Source: Streptomyces peucetius
GTDB lineage: Bacteria; Actinomycetota; Actinomycetes; Streptomycetales; Streptomycetaceae
Direction of reading: 5' to 3'
Assembly (NCBI RefSeq): GCF_025854275.1
Contig: NZ_CP107567.1
Location: 806,001-870,000 of the forward strand
Length of the DNA stretch: 64,000 nt
The first letter of the stretch is position 1. The number at the start of each line of letters is the position of its first letter. Of this stretch, positions 16,723 to 24,818 are shown piece after piece. Position numbers and translations under genes: made by a program. The notes below the pieces were generated by a model. The model was given only the letters and a program-made list of their open reading frames with translations, ran no database searches and was not told the DNA's origin.

Positions 16723-17304
16723 ATGTCCGTGAACCTGTCCAAGGGCCAGCAGATCAGCCTGAGCAAGTCCGACGGCGGCGCGCTCAGCGTCGTACGGATG
16801 GGGCTGGGCTGGAAGTCCGCGCCCCGTAAGGGGTTCCTCGCGCGGATGACCGCCCGCGAGATCGACCTGGACGCCTCTGCGGTGCTCTTCGCCGACAAGC
16901 AGCCGGTGGACGTCGTCTTCTTCCAGCACCTGGTCAGCGACGACGGCTCGGTACGCCACACCGGCGACAACCGCGTCGGCGGCGCGGGCCAGGGCGGCGA
17001 CGACGAGTCGATCCTCGTGGACCTGGCGCGCGTACCGCTGCACGTCGACCAGATCGTCTTCACGGTGAACTCGTTCACCGGCCAGACCTTCGCCGAGGTC
17101 GAGAGCGCCTTCTGCCGCCTCCTGGACGAGACCAACGGCCAGGAGCTGGCCCGCTACACCCTCACCGGCGGCGGCCGCTACACCGCCCAGATCATGGCCA
17201 AGGTCCACCGCGCCGGTACCGGCTGGCAGATGGCCGCCATCGGCAGCCCGGCGGACGGCCGCACCTTCCAGGACCTCATGCCGACCATCGCCGCCCACCT
17301 GTAG
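16723..17304 (+). CDS. terD: TerD-family protein, second copy
   Basis: A 193-residue TerD domain protein (MSVNLSKGQQISLSKSDGG). It has the acidic metal loops EIDLDASAVLF and DGSVRHTGDNRVGGAGQGGDD and the late AIGSPADGRTFQDLMP. It differs from the first copy by an insert after WKSAPRKG and a shorter aromatic core, so it is an ancient paralogue rather than a recent duplicate. It is the last gene of the terD-tatA-terD run; an insertion sequence begins 21 bases after its stop and has displaced whatever followed. Confidence 0.92.
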   Translation: MSVNLSKGQQISLSKSDGGALSVVRMGLGWKSAPRKGFLARMTAREIDLDASAVLFADKQPVDVVFFQHLVSDDGSVRHTGDNRVGGAGQGGDDESILVDLARVPLHVDQIVFTVNSFTGQTFAEVESAFCRLLDETNGQELARYTLTGGGRYTAQIMAKVHRAGTGWQMAAIGSPADGRTFQDLMPTIAAHL

Positions 17305-17325
17305 CAAGGGAGCAAGGCCGCCGTC

Positions 17326-18915
17326 TTAGCTTGATCATTAACCTCGCTGCTGTTTCAGGCGGACGTGTTCGGTGAGGGTTTCGATTCGTTTCACGGTCTT
17401 CCCAGGCTCGTGACGTGGGGCTGGCCTGCGGTTCTTCGAGCCGGGTGGGCGTCCGGGGCCGGGCTTGGAGGGTCTGGGCACATCGGCGGGACGGGCGGTC
17501 TTCACGCGGAGGTGGCGGAACCCCCGGCGCACCCGGGCAGGGGTGAGCCGACGAGGCTGAGTCGGCCGCTCCCAGGGCCGACGAAGATCCTCGGCGAGGG
17601 GCCGGGCAAGGCGGAGTTGAGTGTGGGCGGCGATGATCAACCACGTCCACAGGTCGGCCGAGTGCGGATCGCGGACCTTGGGGACGGTCCAGCCCAGAGT
17701 CTGCTTGAACAGCCGGAAGGTATGTTCAAGATCGAATCTGCGCAGGAACGCCTGCCAGCGCAGATCGACGTCTTCGCCGGTCAACCCGGTGCGCGAGGAC
17801 CACAGCCACACCGGCTTCGGATCGCGGTCACCGGGCAGGTGGTGGACCTTCAGCCGGATCAACGTGCCGTGGATCAAAGGGAGTTCACCGCAGTGGTCGA
17901 GCCAGGGGCCACGGGCCTGCAATCGGGGGTGTATCCGGTCCCAGGCGAGGGCTTCGGCCGTGCCGTAGCGGGTGGTGTCGCACGTCGTGGCCTGGTCAGG
18001 GGTGTGCCAGGACTCCGGCTTGGAGAAGGTGAGGACGCCGCCGTGCTTGCGGGGCTGTCCGCCGCGCGGGGTGGAGCGACGCGGTCCGGCATCCCGGAGC
18101 ATGACCCGGTCCGAGCGGAGCCGGCCTACCAGCTCAACAGGCAGGTCGGCCAGGACATAGGCGAGGCGGGTGACGTCGTAGCCGGTGTCCAGGACGACGA
18201 GGATGTCCGCGTCGCCCGGCCGCCACTGCCCGGCGTGCACCAGCCGGGCGACCACCTCCCGCAGCTGGGCGGCGGTCACCGCGGTGGCGTCGTCGGTCGG
18301 CCCCAGCCGGATCGCGTCCAGCACGGCCGTCCAGGACGTGCGCCCGGTCTCCAACGCGGCAACGAAGGAGTAAGGCCAGCCGGGGATGAACTGATCTGTG
18401 CTGCGGCCTCGCCCGTAGACGTGGCAGAACAGCAGGCCAGGGCTGGTGGGGGCGTCGGGCCGCAGCCAGTTGCTCACGTCGACGGCGAGGACGATCCGCC
18501 CGTCGGCCGCACGCGGCAGTGGCGTGGAGGCAAGCAGCCTGCGCAAACGGCGCGGCTCCAGCCAGCCGTGGTTGACCGCGTTGTACATCGCTCCGTGCCC
18601 TCGCCGGTGCTCGGCCGTGAGCGTCAACTCGACCAGCGACGTCACTGGGCCGTCCGAGCACAGCACCGCGTCGGTGAGCTCGAAGAGCGCATCCGCCCGG
18701 GTGTAGAGGCAGTCGTAGAACTGGACACGAAAGTGGGACAGGACACCCAACGCAGCATCAGCGGACTGTTCAAGGGCGAGACTCTTCACCAGCGGCCGTT
18801 TCTTCACGCGACGTTGCTCAACACCTCGAAGCGTGAAGAACGGCCGCCCTGCTGTCCCGGGAATGAACCAAGATCAGCTGGTCAGGTGAACGGCTGAGGT
18901 TAAACGCCAAGCTAA
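17326..18915 (-). mobile_element. Insertion sequence of about 1.59 kb
   Basis: The ends are imperfect inverted repeats. TTAGCTTG-N4-TTAACCTC begins at 17326; the right end, reverse-complemented from 18915, reads TTAGCTTG-N4-TTAACCTC with a different N4. One transposase gene fills the element. No target duplication is obvious. It sits immediately after the second terD gene. Confidence 0.8.
17338..18807 (-). CDS. IS701/NF041680-type DDE transposase
   Basis: An apparently complete 489-residue transposase. Visible features are a LAVDVSNWLRPDAPTSPG segment with the first catalytic Asp, a second region LVVLDTGYDVTRLAYVL, and the late RRFDLEHTFRLFKQTLGW holding the catalytic Glu. This is the DDE RNase-H-like layout of IS4/IS701-related elements frequent in Streptomyces. 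The tail is Arg/Pro-rich. The gene fills the element between its terminal repeats and shows no frameshift, so the copy may still be mobile. Confidence 0.85.
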   Translation of the reverse strand: MKKRPLVKSLALEQSADAALGVLSHFRVQFYDCLYTRADALFELTDAVLCSDGPVTSLVELTLTAEHRRGHGAMYNAVNHGWLEPRRLRRLLASTPLPRAADGRIVLAVDVSNWLRPDAPTSPGLLFCHVYGRGRSTDQFIPGWPYSFVAALETGRTSWTAVLDAIRLGPTDDATAVTAAQLREVVARLVHAGQWRPGDADILVVLDTGYDVTRLAYVLADLPVELVGRLRSDRVMLRDAGPRRSTPRGGQPRKHGGVLTFSKPESWHTPDQATTCDTTRYGTAEALAWDRIHPRLQARGPWLDHCGELPLIHGTLIRLKVHHLPGDRDPKPVWLWSSRTGLTGEDVDLRWQAFLRRFDLEHTFRLFKQTLGWTVPKVRDPHSADLWTWLIIAAHTQLRLARPLAEDLRRPWERPTQPRRLTPARVRRGFRHLRVKTARPADVPRPSKPGPGRPPGSKNRRPAPRHEPGKTVKRIETLTEHVRLKQQRG

Positions 18916-19216
18916 CAGCACCACCGTGACCCGATGCCCGTTTGCCCCAGTTTCAGTAGTCGTGTCATGCGCTTAGGGGTACTTGGAGTGCCCGGCCCAT
19001 CACCTCCCGTGCGACAGCAGTGGCGCCTTCGTAGTCAGCCTGGCTCGGTGTCGAGGTTCGCGCGTGGCCTGGCGGGCGCGCTCGAAATGCCCTGTGGTGC
19101 TGCGGTTGAACTGGCCAGCCGAGCTGAGTGCCATGAAAAGAACCCTGGTTGTTCCAATGGCCTGGTTGCTCTTGACTGGGCCGGACCGTCCTTACCCGGG
19201 GATTAGAATTGCCAGC
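18916..19216. other. Gap with an unrecognised gene end and a possible leaderless promoter
   Basis: Between the IS and the Sua5 gene no intact gene is seen. A minus-strand frame ending at 18965 finishes YEGATAVAREVMGRALQVPLSA, which looks like a protein C-terminus cut off near 19150, but I cannot name it. TAGAAT at 19204-19209, seven bases before GTG 19217, could be the -10 of a leaderless transcript. Confidence 0.35.
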
Positions 19217-20224
19217 GTGTCGGCAAAAAGCAGTGACATCGAGAAGGCGGCCGGTGTGCTGCACGCCGGAGGCCTGGTGGCCTTTCCGACCGAAACCGTC
19301 TACGGTCTGGGCGCCAGCGCCGAGGATCCCGCCGCGGTCGCGCGTATCTTCCAGGTCAAGGGACGTCCGCCCTCCCACCCGCTGATCGTCCACATCGGCG
19401 GCGTGGAGCAGCTGGGCGACTGGGTCGAGGACGTGCCCGCAACGGCGCGGCTGTTGGCGGAACGCTTCTGGCCGGGACCGTTGACGCTGGTCCTGCGGCG
19501 CGGCCGTCGGGTGCCCCTGGAAGCGACTGGTGGGCTGGAGACGGTGGCCGTGCGCGTGCCCGACCACCCCGTTGCACTCGCGCTGCTGTCGGCCTTCGGC
19601 GGCGGTGTGGCGGCCCCGTCCGCCAACCGCTTCGGCTCCGTCAGCCCCACGACGGCGGACCACGTCCGTGCGGAGCTCGGTGATGCCGTCGACTTCGTGC
19701 TGGACGGCGGCCCCTGTGAGGTCGGCGTCGAGTCGACCATCGTCGACGCCACGGGCGATGTCCCGAGCGCCCTTCGGCCTGGCGGCGTGGCGCGCGAGGA
19801 CCTTGAAGCGGTGCTGGGGTGCCCGATCGCGGTCCATTCGACGAGCCGGGTTCGGGTGCCGGGCCAGCATCCGTCGCACTACGCGCCGCGGGCGCGGGTC
19901 GTCCTCGTCGAGCCCGAGAAGGTCGTCGCCGAAGCGGAGCTCGCGCAGGAGCTGGGGCACCAGGTGGGCGTTTTCCTTCCCCCCTCCCTCGCCAGTGCCC
20001 CGGTGAAGGCGCACGCCGTGGTGGAGGTCCCCGCTTCGATGGCCGCCTACGCGCGCGGGCTGTACGGGTTCCTGCGCCAGCTCGATCAGAAGGGGTGCGA
20101 CCTCATCGTCGTGTCCTTGCCGGTGGAGGAGGGGCTGGGAGTGGCGATCGCCAACCGGCTCCGCCGCGCCGCGGGGCCCCGGCCCTCCACCGGCATCGAC
20201 GTGCCGGACCTTCAGGAACGCTGA
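19217..20224 (+). CDS. tsaC: L-threonylcarbamoyladenylate synthase (Sua5/TsaC), long form
   Basis: A 335-residue protein with an N-terminal YrdC/TsaC domain (residues about 5-200: GGLVAFPTETVYGLGAS, KGRPPSHPLIVHI, FWPGPLTLVL, PSANRFGSVSPTTADHV, VESTIVD) and a C-terminal Sua5 domain introduced by PGQHPSHYAPRARV. It makes threonylcarbamoyl-AMP from threonine, bicarbonate and ATP for the tRNA t6A modification. GTG 19217 gives the usual N-terminus; no Shine-Dalgarno is visible and a -10-like TAGAAT suggests a leaderless mRNA. The two-domain form may be a paralogue of a shorter housekeeping enzyme. A converging carbonic anhydrase follows at 11 bases. Confidence 0.9.
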   Translation: MSAKSSDIEKAAGVLHAGGLVAFPTETVYGLGASAEDPAAVARIFQVKGRPPSHPLIVHIGGVEQLGDWVEDVPATARLLAERFWPGPLTLVLRRGRRVPLEATGGLETVAVRVPDHPVALALLSAFGGGVAAPSANRFGSVSPTTADHVRAELGDAVDFVLDGGPCEVGVESTIVDATGDVPSALRPGGVAREDLEAVLGCPIAVHSTSRVRVPGQHPSHYAPRARVVLVEPEKVVAEAELAQELGHQVGVFLPPSLASAPVKAHAVVEVPASMAAYARGLYGFLRQLDQKGCDLIVVSLPVEEGLGVAIANRLRRAAGPRPSTGIDVPDLQER

Positions 20225-20234
20225 GCGCCCGGCA

Positions 20235-20876
20235 TCACGAGACCGCGTCCGCGGCTACCTCAAGGCCGCGAGCGGTGACCAGCCGGGCCGTTCCGTCCGC
20301 CAGCCGGTACGACAACCCCACCACCGCGGCCCGGCCGGCTTCGACCGCCTGCGCCAGGACGCGGGAGCGGTCCAGCAGCAGGTCGACGGTGTGCCGGATG
20401 TGCTCCGCGATGAAGTCCGCGTCCTCGGTGTGTCCGGCGGCACGGGCCGCCAGCACGCTGGGCGTCACCCGCTCGATCACGTCCCGCACGTAGCCGCCCG
20501 CCGCCGCGCCGTCCGCGACGGCGGAGCGGGTGGCCGCCACCGCGCCGCACGCGTCGTGACCCAGCACCACCACCAGGGGTGCGCCGAGCACGCCCACCCC
20601 GTACTCGATGCTGCCCAGCACCTCCGAGCCCGCGACGTGTCCGGCGGTGCGGACCACGAACAGGTCACCCAGCCCGCGGTCGAAAATGATCTCAGCTGCC
20701 AGGCGGGAGTCGGAGCAGCCGAAGAGCACAGCGAACGGGTTCTGGGCCGGGACGACCTCGGTACGGCGAGCGGCGTCCTGGTTCGGGTGCTCCGGCGAAC
20801 CGGCGACGAACCGCTGGTTGCCGGCCATCAGCATCTCGAAGGCGTCACGGGGCGTAAGCGTCTGTGTATCGGCCAT
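20235..20876 (-). CDS. Beta-class carbonic anhydrase
   Basis: A 213-residue beta-carbonic anhydrase converting CO2 to bicarbonate in the cytoplasm. The zinc-binding and catalytic motifs are present: CSDSR (Cys and Asp ligands, with the Asp-Arg dyad) and, about 55 residues later, VVLGHDACGAV with the His and Cys ligands. The N-terminus MADTQTLTPRDAFEMLMAGNQRFV matches the family, so ATG 20876 is used rather than the upstream ATG at 20909. Bicarbonate is also a substrate of the adjacent Sua5 enzyme, but the genes converge and co-regulation is not implied. Confidence 0.92.
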   Translation of the reverse strand: MADTQTLTPRDAFEMLMAGNQRFVAGSPEHPNQDAARRTEVVPAQNPFAVLFGCSDSRLAAEIIFDRGLGDLFVVRTAGHVAGSEVLGSIEYGVGVLGAPLVVVLGHDACGAVAATRSAVADGAAAGGYVRDVIERVTPSVLAARAAGHTEDADFIAEHIRHTVDLLLDRSRVLAQAVEAGRAAVVGLSYRLADGTARLVTARGLEVAADAVS

Positions 20877-21428
20877 GGCAAGCAGACTACGGCCAGAGCC
20901 CGGGCACAACGCAGCCGGGCCAGGCTGTGGCTGAGGGACCCGGCGAGGTCAGGAACCGAGGCGGCGGCACGCCCAGCCGCCGGCCGATCGCGACTTCAGC
21001 CCGACCCCTGAGCCCGCGACGGAGCTGGTCGCCCCCGTACGCCCAGCCCACACCGCGGACCGGCGCGGCCCCCGGGCCACCACCATCGTCAACCCGCTGC
21101 TCACCATCCGCCGTTACACCACACCACAACGAAGCCGGACCTGAACCCGCCGTACGCCAAACGAGGGAACGGCATGCCCCGACCGTCACGGCGCGGGGCG
21201 GCCCGGTCCGCTGCCCGCAGGCCGGGAGATCACCGGGGTGACTTTCGTACGTCCGGGCTCACGCGGCGCCGTCGGCACGGGCGCCGACCCGCCCAGCCGA
21301 TCAACGAGCTTCAGCGTCACGTCTCTGGTGGCGCAGACGCTCTTCCTGATGTCGGTCCTGGTCGGCCCGATGGTGAGGCTTCGCGCCTGCAGCCCGGTCG
21401 GCGAACCACCCTTGAACACGACCGAGAA
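20877..21428. other. Gene-free stretch
   Basis: Open frames on both strands here lack recognisable motifs or codon-consistent extent. I see no gene, hairpin or repeat to support beyond general GC richness. Confidence 0.5.
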
Positions 21429-21790
21429 TCACAAACGCTCAAGCGGACTTCCGGCCGCATTCCCTCCGCCGCCAAGGTCGGCCTCGGCCTCCGCAACGGT
21501 TTCACAGACCCGGAAGAACCGATCGGCACCCGTTATCACCAGAATCCGGCGCAGCTGCTGCGGGACGCACGCCAGTACCAGCTCCGCCCCGCTCACCCTG
21601 GGCCTGCCGACCAGCCCTGAGCAGCACATTCAGCCCGGCTGAGTCGCAGAACGACACACCCGACAGATCCAGCACGACGAACCCGTCGGAGCCGGCGAGC
21701 GCCTCCAAGAGCCGCTGCCAGAAGAACGGAGCGGTCTCGTAGTCCATCTCGCCGCTGACCCGGTCAACCGACGAAATGCAGGAGCTCAGG
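21429..21790 (-). pseudogene. STAS-domain anti-anti-sigma factor, frameshifted
   Basis: Two adjacent frames together make a STAS domain. The upstream frame has EMDYETAPFFWQRLLEAL and the phosphorylation-site strand VVLDLSGVSFCDSAGLNVLL. About 21585-21600 the homology shifts frame and continues as SGAELVLACVPQQLRRIL, GADRFFRVCETVAEAEADL to the stop at 21429. STAS anti-anti-sigma factors bind anti-sigma kinases in partner-switching networks. The N-terminus is probably also cut near 21790. It lies among other gene fragments. Confidence 0.7.
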
Positions 21791-21860
21791 TGACGAAATC
21801 CCCAGCACAGTCCAGGAGCGGCTCGACGACGGAGGCTGCGCGACCTCTGCTGGGCAGCTG

Positions 21861-21976
21861 GTTCCCAAACTGGGAACACCTCGTGTGGTGGGCGAGGGCC
21901 GGCACGGGGAATCAGCCGGCCGAGCGACCGCCACGTGTCCGGCGTCCGCGCTGGGCTCGGTTCCCAGATTGGGAAC
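21861..21976. promoter_or_regulatory. Two 17-bp palindromes 99 bp apart
   Basis: GTTCCCA-AAC-TGGGAAC (21861-21877) and GTTCCCA-GAT-TGGGAAC (21960-21976) share identical 7-bp arms with a 3-bp centre. Two copies in decayed DNA suggest a protein-binding site left by a lost regulatory region or mobile element. Confidence 0.45.
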
Positions 21977-21977
21977 G

Positions 21978-22190
21978 CCCGACCGCAGGGGGATCTCGGG
22001 TCGTTCCTGGTAGGTGTACTCGGTGGCGAGCGCGAGGACTCGAAGGGCCTCTTCGGTGGTGGTGGAGGGCTGGTTCTGCTCACGGGCGTGGCCGTGGAGG
22101 GCCCTGACGAAGGCCTCGACCCAGCTGGTGAACCGTGCGCGCTTGGCGGCGTCGTCGCGGTTGTTGATGGTACCGGCCAGCTCGCCCGGG
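21978..22190 (-). pseudogene. Fragment resembling a Gfo/Idh/MocA oxidoreductase C-terminus
   Basis: About 70 codons read FTSWVEAFVRALHGHAREQN, then TTTEEALRVLALATEYTYQE and RPEIPL. This pattern (a helix followed by a serine/threonine turn, EALRVLALA and an aromatic tail) is reminiscent of the end of NAD(P)-dependent sugar or inositol dehydrogenases. Both ends join unrelated sequence. Identification is tentative. Confidence 0.3.
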
Positions 22191-22397
22191 GACCCGTTCT
22201 GGTCGATCCCGAGGGAGTCGATCCGGGCGCCGCGGACCGGCCCCGTGCTGTACTCGGATGCCAGAAGGGGGGCCACGAGCAATGCCTCCATGTTCGCCTC
22301 GACGGCCCTGCAGATCGGCCTCAACATCGGCAAGGCGAGGCACAACCTCGCCCACTCCGCCGCCATTCACCGTGTGGAACAACCGCAGCTCCAACAC
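22191..22397 (-). pseudogene. DUF5655/NucS-like nuclease N-terminal fragment
   Basis: From 22397 the frame reads LELRLFHTVNGGGVGEVV then RLADVEADLQ. After a frameshift it continues VEANMEALLVAPLLASEYST, then GARIDSLGIDQNGSP. This is the start of the DUF5655-type predicted nuclease/transport family, in which RIDSLGLDxNG supplies the catalytic Asp before an EYK motif. The sequence breaks off just before EYK, so the active site is incomplete. Confidence 0.5.
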
Positions 22398-22537
22398 CTC
22401 CCCCCCTCCGTGTGGACCTCACCCAACGCATTGTGTGCCGGGACTATTTCCGCCAGCGGGACACGCTACTGAGCGTGTTCGCGAAACGGAGGCGTGGTCA
22501 GGGCTGGGCGGAGCCCACCTCACACACGAGCACAGCA

Positions 22538-22588
22538 GAAAGCCGCCTTCCCCACCGGGCAGTCAGACCGGTTAGGGAGGCGGCTTTC
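22538..22588. terminator. Hairpin, terminator-like
   Basis: GAAAGCCGCCTTCCC pairs with GGGAGGCGGCTTTC (one bulged T) around a 22-base loop. On the plus strand it ends in CTTTC. It lies in a gene-free stretch just before the TGCGTCA array. Confidence 0.6.
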
Positions 22589-22623
22589 GATTACTGACAA
22601 CGCGTCAGATTAAGTGTCCGGCG

Positions 22624-22661
22624 TGCGTCAAACGTACGTCACGTGCGTCAGATATGCGTCA
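22624..22661 (+). repeat. Array of four TGCGTCA-type direct repeats, copy A
   Basis: TGCGTCA, TACGTCA, TGCGTCA and TGCGTCA begin at 22624, 22635, 22644 and 22655, with intervals 11, 9 and 11. The same spacing recurs at 37927-37964. The regular spacing suggests a multi-subunit DNA-binding site. Confidence 0.7.
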
Positions 22662-22708
22662 AGATATCGCCCGTAGCACACATATCGCACACCGGCTAAA
22701 GCTACAGG

Positions 22709-22768
22709 TCAGCGGCCGTTCTCGGCGGGCTCAAGAATCGCGACGCACTCCACGTGATGAGTCGTCGC
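22709..22768 (-). pseudogene. 3' end of a class I RNA methyltransferase gene, copy A
   Basis: Twenty codons ending in TGA encode THHVECVAILEPAENGR, matching the conserved C-terminal tail (MTHHVECVAxLEP) of RlmD/TrmA-type 23S rRNA uracil methyltransferases. Nothing upstream continues the gene. A second copy is at 38021-38095. Probably left by integration or rearrangement next to this gene's 3' end. Confidence 0.6.
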
Positions 22769-22935
22769 AAACATGTAAATGCAAAACATGTGAAAGAAAA
22801 CCGCAGGTCAGCGCCACATAGGGAACGAATCGGGCACGGGATCGATGTGCATTGTGGGCACTACGTGCAGCCTGTCGACGCACGCTCCACCCGGGGCGAG
22901 AGTCCCTCAGGGGCTCACCGCCGGAAGGGTCCGCC

Positions 22936-22968
22936 GTATGGCATTCGGAATGCCATACTGCTGTCATG
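22936..22968 (+). promoter_or_regulatory. Toxin-antitoxin operator and leaderless promoter
   Basis: A perfect 23-bp palindrome with 11-bp arms, GTATGGCATTC and GAATGCCATAC, centred on G at 22947 lies directly before the antitoxin gene. Its right arm contains a -10-like CATACT (22954-22959), six bases before ATG 22966, so the transcript would be leaderless and repression by the antitoxin direct. Confidence 0.7.
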
Positions 22969-23250
22969 GCTGACGACGACACCGACTTCCCGCCCGGCGA
23001 CGGCCCCAGCAGCGGCATCTCCGTCTCCCTGACTGCCGGCACCCTCCAGGCGATCCGTGAGCGGGTCGGCAAGCGGGGTGTGTCCGCGTACTTGGAGAGG
23101 GCCGCCCAACGGCAGATTGAGCGCGACAACCTGGACGAGCTGATCGCCGACTTCGACAAGAACAACGGCCCCGCGGATCCGGAAGCCGTGGCCGCGAAGC
23201 GGGCCAAGCTCACTGGCGGCACCCCCTCCGGGGCCGGGGTGGCTGCGTGA
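22966..23250 (+). CDS. vapB: VapB/CopG-like antitoxin
   Basis: A 94-residue protein with a probable ribbon-helix-helix N-terminal half (GISVSLTAGTLQAIRERVGKRGVSAYLERAAQRQIER), the usual DNA-binding fold of VapB/CopG antitoxins, and a charged C-terminal half (ELIADFDKNNGPADPEAVAAKRAKL) that would wrap the toxin. Its stop overlaps the toxin start (GTGA at 23247-23250), the classical coupled arrangement. No Shine-Dalgarno is visible; the start sits six bases after a -10-like element inside a palindromic operator, implying autoregulated leaderless transcription. Confidence 0.85.
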   Translation: MADDDTDFPPGDGPSSGISVSLTAGTLQAIRERVGKRGVSAYLERAAQRQIERDNLDELIADFDKNNGPADPEAVAAKRAKLTGGTPSGAGVAA

Positions 23251-23645
23251 GCGGCGCGCTCATCCTGGACAGCGAGGGCTTGGCCAAGGCCGTGCAGCGC
23301 GACCGCGAGGTCCACGAGTGGCTCACCGCCGCCCGCGACGCCGACCTTCCGGTGATCACCTCCGCCGCGGTGCTCGTCGAGGTGATCCACCCCAGGATCA
23401 ACGACGCCGCCCTGAAATGGACGCTGTCCCGGCTGCGGGTCGATCCGGTCACCCAGCCCCTCGCCCAGTCCGCCGCCTCACTGCTGCGCGCCGCCGGACT
23501 CCACGGCCACAAGTACGCCATCGACGCCATGCTCTGCGCCACCGCTCTCGCCCAGCCCGGCCGCGTCACGATCCTGACGTCCGACGTCGAGGACATCACC
23601 ATGCTCACTGCCGACCACCCCTGCGTGACCACCGAGAAAATCTGA
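23247..23645 (+). CDS. vapC: VapC-like PIN-domain ribonuclease toxin
   Basis: A 132-residue PIN-domain protein. The acidic active-site residues are visible in order: LILDSEGL near residue 8, VLVEVIHP with a Glu near 45, HKYAIDAMLCATAL with an Asp near 94, and ILTSDVEDI with Asp near 112. PIN toxins cleave RNA, often tRNA anticodons or rRNA, when freed from their antitoxin. GTG 23247 overlaps the antitoxin stop. The pair is intact although all nearby genes are decayed, consistent with addictive retention. Confidence 0.88.
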   Translation: MSGALILDSEGLAKAVQRDREVHEWLTAARDADLPVITSAAVLVEVIHPRINDAALKWTLSRLRVDPVTQPLAQSAASLLRAAGLHGHKYAIDAMLCATALAQPGRVTILTSDVEDITMLTADHPCVTTEKI

Positions 23646-23670
23646 TTCGCGGCACCGCGCCAAGAGTGGG

Positions 23671-24476
23671 CTATGCGGCAGGCTCCAGGGCGAAGGCGAG
23701 GATCACCTTGGCCAGGGCTTCGGGGCGGTGAGGTACGCCTCGTGCGCGTGGCCGGGGATTTCCACGAGGCGGCTGTTCGGCAGGGTCGCCTGAAGCCGCC
23801 GGGAGGTGTCGATCAGGATGGGTGGGCTGAGCTCTCCGGTGATGAGGAGAGTGGGGGCCGTGAGGCCGGTGAACCGGTCGAGGTCGTCACCGAAGGCGTC
23901 GATGGCGCGGACCTCCCGTGCCCAGGTCGGCGTCATCGATGCCCGGACCGACCACACGGGGCTGCAGCGGAAGTCCTCAATCGCTTCCTCCGGCACCCTG
24001 AGGAAGTTCCGCGTTACCCAGAGTCAGGGCCCGCTCCAGGTCGCCCTCCGCCACGGCCTGCTCGAAAGGCGCGATGGCATCGCCTCCGGCGGGCCCATGC
24101 AGTGGCACAGGCAGCTCGTAGAGCACGAAGGCTGCGGGGGTCCGCTGGAGGGCGAGGCCAAGGGTGATCAGTCCGCCGTAGGAGTGGCCCAGCAGGATGG
24201 CGTCGGGGCCCGCGACGTCGAGGACGGCGGCGATGTCCCCCTGTTCGCGCTCGATGCTGTGGTCGGGGCTGTCGCCGCTGGCACCGTAACCGCGGCGGTC
24301 GACCGCGTAGGTCGTCAGGTGCGGGGCGAGGGCATCAGCCAGAAGCTGCCAGTCCTGTGCCGCGTTCAGGGCTCCCGGGAGACGACCATCGGGCGTCCCT
24401 GGCCGGTGACGGTGACGGCGATCTTGGTGCCGTCGGCCGAGGTGACGTGCGCCTGTCGGGGGCTAGTGACACTCAT
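23671..24476 (-). pseudogene. Alpha/beta hydrolase, multiply frameshifted
   Basis: The full course of an alpha/beta hydrolase can be followed through shifting frames. MSVTSPRQAHVTSADGTKI starts at 24476. A frame change near 24385 gives YAVDRRGYGASGDSPDH and the nucleophile elbow LLGHSYGGL. Another near 24015 gives LTAPTLLITGELSP and PGHAHEAYL. A last shift near 23727 restores the end ALAKVILAFALEPAA. Three indels make this a clear pseudogene. The intact relatives are small esterase-like hydrolases of unknown substrate. Confidence 0.8.
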
Positions 24477-24478
24477 GG

Positions 24479-24818
24479 GTGCAAGGATCAGCGGCGGCCG
24501 CCGGACTCTCCGCCCTGATGTTCCTGCCGGTCGGAATCGTCCTCGTCGTCAAGCATCCGCCGACCGCAGGATCCGCCGCTTACGCCCTCGCCGCCGGTGT
24601 CCTCTCCTCAGCCGTCCCCCTACCTGGCGGACCTCATCGCTCTGCGCCGCGTACCGGCCCAGACCTTCGGGCTCTTCATGAGCGTCAACCCCGTCCTGGC
24701 CGCCGTGGTCGGCTGGATCATCCTTGGTCAGAACCTGGCCTGGACCGCGTGGGCCGCCATCGCAGCCATCGTCGCCGCCAACACGCTCAGCATGGCGCGC
24801 CGACCGGTGACAGCCTGA
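24479..24818 (+). pseudogene. RhtA/EamA-type exporter, truncated and frameshifted
   Basis: Only the last third of an EamA/RhtA-family amino-acid or metabolite exporter remains: LSALMFLPVGIVLV and AAYALAAGVLSSAVP. After a frameshift near 24620 it continues YLADLIALRRVPAQTFGLFM, SVNPVLAAVVGWIILGQN and AAIAAIVAANTLSMARR. The first membrane helices are absent. It starts two bases from the divergent hydrolase pseudogene. Confidence 0.75.

Noticed and set aside
17320..18921. Target-site duplication of the IS
   Set aside because: Bases outside the two ends (GCCGCCGTC and CAGCACCAC) do not match, so no duplication can be claimed.
22624..22661. CRISPR-like array
   Set aside because: Units are 7 bp with 2-4 bp between them, and there are no cas genes. 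This is a protein-binding-type array, not CRISPR.
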